A stretch of DNA of 8,794 nucleotides from Candidatus Omnitrophota bacterium (GTDB taxonomy: Bacteria; Omnitrophota; Gorgyraeia; Gygaellales; Profunditerraquicolaceae), in contig JAQTTI010000031.1 of NCBI GenBank assembly GCA_028710845.1, positions 1-8,794 on the forward strand. Reading direction: 5' to 3'. Position 1 is the stretch's first letter; each line of letters begins with the position of its first letter. The notes under the pieces were generated by a model. It was not told the DNA's origin. It ran no database searches and was given only the letters and a program-made list of their open reading frames with translations. The position numbers and the translations under genes were made by a program. Shown here in pieces: positions 5,197 to 8,794 of the stretch.

Positions 5197-6736
5197 AGTA
5201 TTCCTGCAAAGATTTAACTTTGAGTTTTTTATTTACTAAAACCTCTATCCCGCTTACGGTAGTCTGGGCTCCGAATATGGTTGTAGAATACGGAATACCG
5301 TATAAAATTACCTGCGAGCGGATCTTGACTTCGTCAAGCCTGGGGATCCTGCCCGACGGAGTATTAATCACCAGCTGAATCTTGCCTTCTTTCATTAAAT
5401 CCAGCACATTTGGGCTGCCTTCCGAAATCTTAGGCAGTATTTTTGAAGCAATGCTGCTGCTGGCTAATACTGCCGCTGTTCCTCTTGAGGCATAAATCTT
5501 AAATCCAAGGTCATTTAACTTTTTAGCGATGAAAATGATATGCCTCTTGTCCCGGTCATTTACCGAGATAAAAACATTTCCTTTTTTCGGGAGCTTTTGT
5601 CCGGCGGCGAGCTGGCTTTTAATATATGCCTGGCCAAAATCGGCGTCTATTCCCATAACTTCGCCAGTAGATTTCATTTCGGGGCCAAGGATTATGTCTA
5701 CGCCCGGGAAACGGTTGAAAGGAAATACTGATTCTTTGATCGCCACATATTTGGGGATTATTTCTTTAGTAAAGTTAAGGCTGGTTAATTTTTTACCAAG
5801 CATGGCCTTAGTGGCTAATTTCGCTAAAGCAACACCGATTACCTTGGAAACAAAAGGCACGGTCCGGGAAGCCCTAGGGTTGACCTCGAGGACATAAACC
5901 TTGGAATCTTTTACTGCATACTGCACATTCATTAAGCCTATTATTTTTAGCTCCCTGGCCAGGCGGATTGTGGCCTGGCGGATTTCCTTCAGTATGTCAT
6001 TTGACAAAGTATAAGTAGGAAGAGACATGGCTGCATCCCCGGAATGTACTCCGGCCTGCTCAACATGCTCCATGATCCCGCCGATGATATAATTCTTGCC
6101 GTCGCCGACTAAATCGACATCCACCTCAATCGCGTCATCGAGGAATTTATCAACTAAGATGGGATGACCTTCCGAAACTTTAGCTGCCTCTTTAATAAAT
6201 TTTTCTAAAATTTTCTCGTCGAAGGCGATCTCCATTGCCCGGCCGCCTAAAACATAAGAAGGCCGGACCAATACAGGATAACCGATCTGCTTAGCCACTT
6301 CTTTTGCCTGCTTAAAAGTAAAAGCTGTCCCGCTAACTGGCTGTAAAAGCCCGAGTTCATCCAGCACCTGCTTAAAACGTTTGCGGTCCTCGGCAATATC
6401 AATACTATCAGCGCTTGTCCCTAAAAGATTTACCCCTGCTTTTCGTAAAGGCAACGCCAGGTTCAAAGGAGTCTGCCCGCCGAACTGAACAATCACTCCC
6501 CAAGGTTTCTCTTTGTTAATAATATTCATTATGTCTTCAAAGGTAAGCGGCTCAAAATAAAGGCGGTTTGAAGTATCATAATCGGTTGAAACCGTTTCTG
6601 GGTTACAGTTTACCATAATACTTTCAAAGCCTTCCTCTTGAAGAGCGAAAGCTGCATGACAGCAGCAATAATCAAATTCAATACCTTGCCCAATCCGATT
6701 GGGTCCGCCACCTAAAATTATGACTCTTTTTTTCAT
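5174..6736 (-). CDS. carB: Carbamoyl-phosphate synthase large subunit, C-terminal half (split CarB)
   Basis: A 520-residue protein equivalent to the C-terminal half of full-length CarB (about 1,070 residues). This half contains the synthetase domain that phosphorylates carbamate, plus the allosteric MGS-like domain. It opens with the pre-ATP-grasp signature ILGGGPNRIGQGIEFDYCC and NCNPETVSTDYD (43-54). The ATP-grasp core includes VRPSYVLGGRAME (157-169) and EVNPRASRTVPF (284-295). An MGS-like domain fills about 385-520, with SRGTAAVL and NTPSGR. The ATG at 6736 is supported by GGAG (6742-6745), 5 nt upstream. The N-terminal half is not adjacent: a tRNA gene and the EndoQ-like gene lie upstream. 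Split carB genes are known in some archaea and in Aquifex, so this is probably functional with a partner gene elsewhere. The 3' end overlaps mutM by 23 nt. Confidence 0.94.
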   Translation of the reverse strand: MKKRVIILGGGPNRIGQGIEFDYCCCHAAFALQEEGFESIMVNCNPETVSTDYDTSNRLYFEPLTFEDIMNIINKEKPWGVIVQFGGQTPLNLALPLRKAGVNLLGTSADSIDIAEDRKRFKQVLDELGLLQPVSGTAFTFKQAKEVAKQIGYPVLVRPSYVLGGRAMEIAFDEKILEKFIKEAAKVSEGHPILVDKFLDDAIEVDVDLVGDGKNYIIGGIMEHVEQAGVHSGDAAMSLPTYTLSNDILKEIRQATIRLARELKIIGLMNVQYAVKDSKVYVLEVNPRASRTVPFVSKVIGVALAKLATKAMLGKKLTSLNFTKEIIPKYVAIKESVFPFNRFPGVDIILGPEMKSTGEVMGIDADFGQAYIKSQLAAGQKLPKKGNVFISVNDRDKRHIIFIAKKLNDLGFKIYASRGTAAVLASSSIASKILPKISEGSPNVLDLMKEGKIQLVINTPSGRIPRLDEVKIRSQVILYGIPYSTTIFGAQTTVSGIEVLVNKKLKVKSLQEYYARAARG

Positions 6737-6741
6737 ATAAT

Positions 6742-6745
6742 CTCC
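6742..6745 (-). promoter_or_regulatory. Shine-Dalgarno of split carB
   Basis: GGAG (within GTGGAGA on the minus strand) lies 5 nt before the ATG at 6736. It matters because it supports a genuine independent start for the CarB C-terminal half rather than a degraded fragment of a longer gene. Confidence 0.7.
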
Positions 6746-6802
6746 ACTAAATAGCTAAAAACTACTAATATTTGGTCGATTTACTCCACTTACGTTAAAA
6801 TC

Positions 6803-6874
6803 TGCGCCTGGACAGAATCGAACTGTCACCACTAGCTTCGGAGGCTAATGCGCTATCCGTTGCGCTACAGGCGC
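6803..6874 (-). tRNA. tRNA-Arg (anticodon CCG)
   Basis: A 72-nt cloverleaf folds by hand on the minus strand. The acceptor stem GCGCCTG/CAGGCGC is perfect over 7 bp. Positions 8-9 are TA, and the D stem is GCGC/GCGC around an 8-nt loop. The anticodon stem TTAGC/GCTAG has one T-G pair, around the loop CTCCGAA with anticodon CCG at 6839-6841, reading Arg codon CGG. The variable loop is 4 nt, and the T arm is GACAG-TTCGATT-CTGTC. The discriminator is A. The CCA end is not encoded (the next bases are GAT), so a CCA-adding enzyme is required. The gene sits 47 nt after the EndoQ-like stop and 66 nt before carB, in the only real intergenic gap of the window, and may be co-transcribed with carB. Confidence 0.95.
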
Positions 6875-6899
6875 CTAATCTTAAGGCTTTCATAAAAGG

Positions 6900-6930
6900 A
6901 TTATCAAAACGAAAAATCTGATTAGAACAA
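6900..6930 (-). promoter_or_regulatory. Possible promoter for tRNA-Arg and downstream genes (weak)
   Basis: On the minus strand a GATAAT hexamer (6900-6905) differs at one position from the sigma-70 -10 consensus. A poor -35 candidate, TTGTTC (6925-6930), lies 19 nt upstream. Initiation about 7 nt downstream would leave a leader of roughly 20 nt before the tRNA. The -35 match is weak, the spacer is long, and it overlaps the last codons of the EndoQ-like gene, so this is only a suggestion. A read-through transcript from pyrC is an equally good explanation. Confidence 0.2.
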
Positions 6931-8160
6931 GTTCAGCTGTTGTTCTGTTTTTTTATCTTGCCCCTTATTATCCGCAATAGAAATTATCCCGTATTCACCG
7001 TCAAAACCGGCCTTAATAGCTACTTTGCCTGCGCGCACATTTAAAATTCCGTCAACAAGCTTGGGAGGCAATCCTTTAAGCAATTCTTCTTTCGAACATT
7101 TAAGTAAAATGTCAAATTCCGTCCCAAATTTGGCAATATAAGCGCGGTATTCCCGTTCTACATTTATGGAAGCCGTACCCACTCCTTTAACCTGAGCAAT
7201 TATTTCCATCAGCGGAATTAAATTTTTAAAAGGAATCTGATTTTCCGGAACATAACCTAGAGGGCGATCGGCCAATTTTTCCACCCGGTTGACCACCCCT
7301 ACCGTTACCGGTTTTAAACATTTGGGGCATTTGCCGTTGTTAGCTTTGGTTTCCTCCGGCGAAAGACGAACACCGCATAACCTGTGCCCGTCATAATGAT
7401 ATTTACCCTCCTCGGGGAAAAATTCAATAGTATAAAGAAACTTTTCCCTGTCTTTATTTTTTAGAACCTCCCTGATAGTTTTATAGTCCATAGAACAGTT
7501 AAAGATATTGGCCTCCCTGCCGATCTTTTGCGGTGAATGTGAATCGCTGTTAGAAATCAGGGTAAAGTTATCTAGGGCGCTTAATCGCCAGTTCATCGCC
7601 GGATCGCTGGAAAGCCCTGTTTCAAGGGCAAATATCTTGTCGGTTTGTTTCTCAAAACAGTCTTGGATCTTATCAAAACCGGACATCGAACCAAAAAGGC
7701 TAAACCAGGGTGTCCAAATATGCGCCGGTATAATCATACAGTTTTCATCGATATCAAATATAATCCGGGCCAGCTCTGCCGCATCTAAACCTAATATTGG
7801 CCTTCCATCACTGGCTAAATTACCGATCCTGCTTAACCGTTCATTGATCTTGTCAACGGTTTTAAACGAGGGGCTAAAGATTAAATTATGAATCCGGTAG
7901 CTGCGGCCGTTTTTCGAATAGATACTGCTTACTTCGGCGGTAAGCATAAAATAAACACCGGCATGCCTGAATAAACCGTTGCCGCAATCTTCAAAAGAAT
8001 GCTTTAATTCCTCAAGCCATAAATGATGGGTAAAATCACCGGTCCCCATCAAGGTTATGCCCTTGAGTTTTGCCCATTCCGCAAGATGCCTGACGTCCAT
8101 ATCGCGGCTGGTGGCCCGGGAATATTTTGAGTGGATATGAAAATCAGCGATAAATTCCAT
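6922..8160 (-). CDS. Endonuclease Q-like PHP-domain DNA repair nuclease
   Basis: A 412-residue protein matching the endonuclease Q family (PHP fold plus zinc-binding and helical C-terminal parts). Characterised members nick DNA 5' of uracil, hypoxanthine, xanthine or abasic sites. PHP metal motifs are visible: DFHIHS (H8, H10), GTGDFTHH (39-46), E76, H91, PAHIWTPW (H147) and SNSDSHSP (D206, H208). A likely zinc site uses C262, C278 and C281 with a nearby His (255 or 259). A region with a VKGVGTAS helix-hairpin-helix-like stretch follows (about 324-331). The protein ends in QQLNLF, close to the bacterial sliding-clamp consensus QL[SD]LF. I chose the ATG at 8160 because the family starts at this point; the longer frame to 8205 begins with TTG and adds 15 residues translated from pyrC sequence. 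It overlaps pyrC by 17 nt and has no clear Shine-Dalgarno, so coupling is likely. The family call is strong; substrate specificity is inferred. Confidence 0.88.
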   Translation of the reverse strand: MEFIADFHIHSKYSRATSRDMDVRHLAEWAKLKGITLMGTGDFTHHLWLEELKHSFEDCGNGLFRHAGVYFMLTAEVSSIYSKNGRSYRIHNLIFSPSFKTVDKINERLSRIGNLASDGRPILGLDAAELARIIFDIDENCMIIPAHIWTPWFSLFGSMSGFDKIQDCFEKQTDKIFALETGLSSDPAMNWRLSALDNFTLISNSDSHSPQKIGREANIFNCSMDYKTIREVLKNKDREKFLYTIEFFPEEGKYHYDGHRLCGVRLSPEETKANNGKCPKCLKPVTVGVVNRVEKLADRPLGYVPENQIPFKNLIPLMEIIAQVKGVGTASINVEREYRAYIAKFGTEFDILLKCSKEELLKGLPPKLVDGILNVRAGKVAIKAGFDGEYGIISIADNKGQDKKTEQQLNLF

Positions 8161-8794
8161 TATTATATTTATACACCAGTTTACCGTTACAGATCGTATG
8201 CTCAACCAGGCCTTTTACTGTCTTGCCGATAAAAGGCGAGTTTTTGGATTTTGAAACGATGCTTTTTTTATCCAAGACGAACTCTGTATTTGGATCGATA
8301 ACGATTATATCGGCTTCGGAACCGATACTTAAAGTGCCCTTATTAATTCCCAGTATTTTTGCAGGAAATAGCGATATGTTTTCAATCAACTCCTTCCAGC
8401 TTAATATTTTTTTATCGATTAACTCCATAACGCTAACTGCTAATCCAGACTCAAGGCCGATCTTTCCAAACTCGGCGCGTTCAAATTCGATATCCTTCTC
8501 ATTTTCTGTATGCGGTGCATGGTCCGAGGCAATCGCATCAATTATTCTTTGTTTTAGCCCAGCCTTAATCGCCAGAACATCTTCTTTGGTCCTTAAAGGC
8601 GGATTGATCTTCAGGTTAGTATCATAATCAACAATATCGTCTTCCGATAAAGCAAAATAATGCGGCGCGGTTTCACAGGTAAGATTAGTTCCTTTTTTTT
8701 GCTTGGCCTTATCTATTATTTCAACCGATTCCTTACAACTCAGATGGGCAATATGCACCCGGGCCAGATTTTTTTCAGCCAACCCAACATCCCT
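8144..8794 (-). CDS. pyrC: Dihydroorotase (PyrC), 5' end cut by window edge
   Basis: Cytosolic zinc amidohydrolase that cyclises N-carbamoyl-aspartate to dihydroorotate, the third step of de novo pyrimidine synthesis. The reading frame is open to the right edge, so about 216 C-terminal residues are visible and roughly half of a usual 420-430-residue class I enzyme is missing. Visible family signatures are the metal-ligand region ARVHIAH, the substrate-contact stretch KINPPLR, the catalytic/metal Asp motif IASDHAPH, and the C-terminal amidohydrolase pattern with GSEADIIVID. An apparent TTG start at 8782 is only an internal codon, because homologous sequence (RDVGLAEK) continues upstream of it to the edge. 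The stop lies 17 nt inside the next gene, which implies translational coupling. The N-terminal HxH zinc motif should lie just outside the window. Identification is firm. Confidence 0.95.
   Translation of the reverse strand, partial: RDVGLAEKNLARVHIAHLSCKESVEIIDKAKQKKGTNLTCETAPHYFALSEDDIVDYDTNLKINPPLRTKEDVLAIKAGLKQRIIDAIASDHAPHTENEKDIEFERAEFGKIGLESGLAVSVMELIDKKILSWKELIENISLFPAKILGINKGTLSIGSEADIIVIDPNTEFVLDKKSIVSKSKNSPFIGKTVKGLVEHTICNGKLVYKYNNGIYR

Noticed and set aside
5944..5975. Imperfect direct repeat of about 13 nt and a short 7-bp inverted repeat in carB
   Set aside because: They fall in conserved codons for a helix with repeating IRQ/IRL-type residues and are explained by the protein sequence; no repeat unit extends beyond it.
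6737..6802. Possible terminator, riboswitch or attenuator between the tRNA and carB
   Set aside because: The 66-nt AT-rich stretch has no stable hairpin with a T run and is too short for a known riboswitch class; only the ribosome-binding site is supported.
6924..6946. Hairpin AGAACAA/TTGTTCT with a T7 run next to it on the plus strand, resembling an intrinsic terminator
   Set aside because: The stem is short and AT-rich, it is made of the last EndoQ-like codons, and the T run follows it only on the plus strand, where no gene ends. On the minus strand no immediate U tract follows.
8161..8205. Longer N-terminus for the EndoQ-like protein starting at a TTG codon
   Set aside because: The extra 15 residues come from DNA coding for pyrC, and the family begins at the ATG at 8160 with the metal-binding HxH motif seven residues later.

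Overview
The window is a compact bacterial segment in which every supportable gene lies on the minus strand, so the biological order runs from right to left. It is AT-leaning. Most genes overlap or nearly touch; the only real non-coding gap is about 185 nt, and it contains a tRNA gene. A V/A-type ATP synthase with a DUF2764 gene, a class 1B PyrD/PyrK pair and a stand-alone C-terminal CarB half suggest an uncultivated anaerobic bacterium. The ATPase layout resembles that of Chlamydiae and other PVC-type lineages, and something like Omnitrophota would fit. That placement is inference only.

Right part (8794 to 6737): the 3' two thirds of pyrC (dihydroorotase) overlap by 17 nt a PHP-domain protein that matches endonuclease Q, a nuclease that cuts next to deaminated bases. 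This protein ends in a sequence resembling a bacterial sliding-clamp binding motif. A 72-nt tRNA-Arg(CCG) gene follows.

Middle (6736 to 3674): next come the C-terminal half of the carbamoyl-phosphate synthase large subunit (carB, split form), mutM (8-oxoguanine DNA glycosylase), and an integral membrane protein of the isoprenylcysteine/phospholipid methyltransferase type. The last has an unexplained C-terminal membrane extension that begins at a run of eight cytosines.

Left part (3711 to 1): pyrK, pyrD and pyrF supply the electron-transfer subunit, dihydroorotate dehydrogenase and OMP decarboxylase. Without a gap, the V-type ATP synthase cluster begins inside the pyrF 3' end: subunit E, a DUF2764 protein, then the start of catalytic subunit A, cut by the left edge.

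As a unit this looks like a de novo pyrimidine operon (carB, pyrC, pyrK, pyrD, pyrF visible; carA, pyrB and the carB N-terminal half not visible) carrying two base-damage repair genes and running into an ATP synthase operon. I see no mobile element, no CRISPR array, no convincing terminator and no frank pseudogene. No clearly new multi-gene system is evident. The best leads are the clamp-like tail on the EndoQ protein, the repair/pyrimidine linkage, the split carB beside a tRNA, the C8 tract that could switch a membrane protein's length, and a 7-nt tandem repeat inside pyrK.
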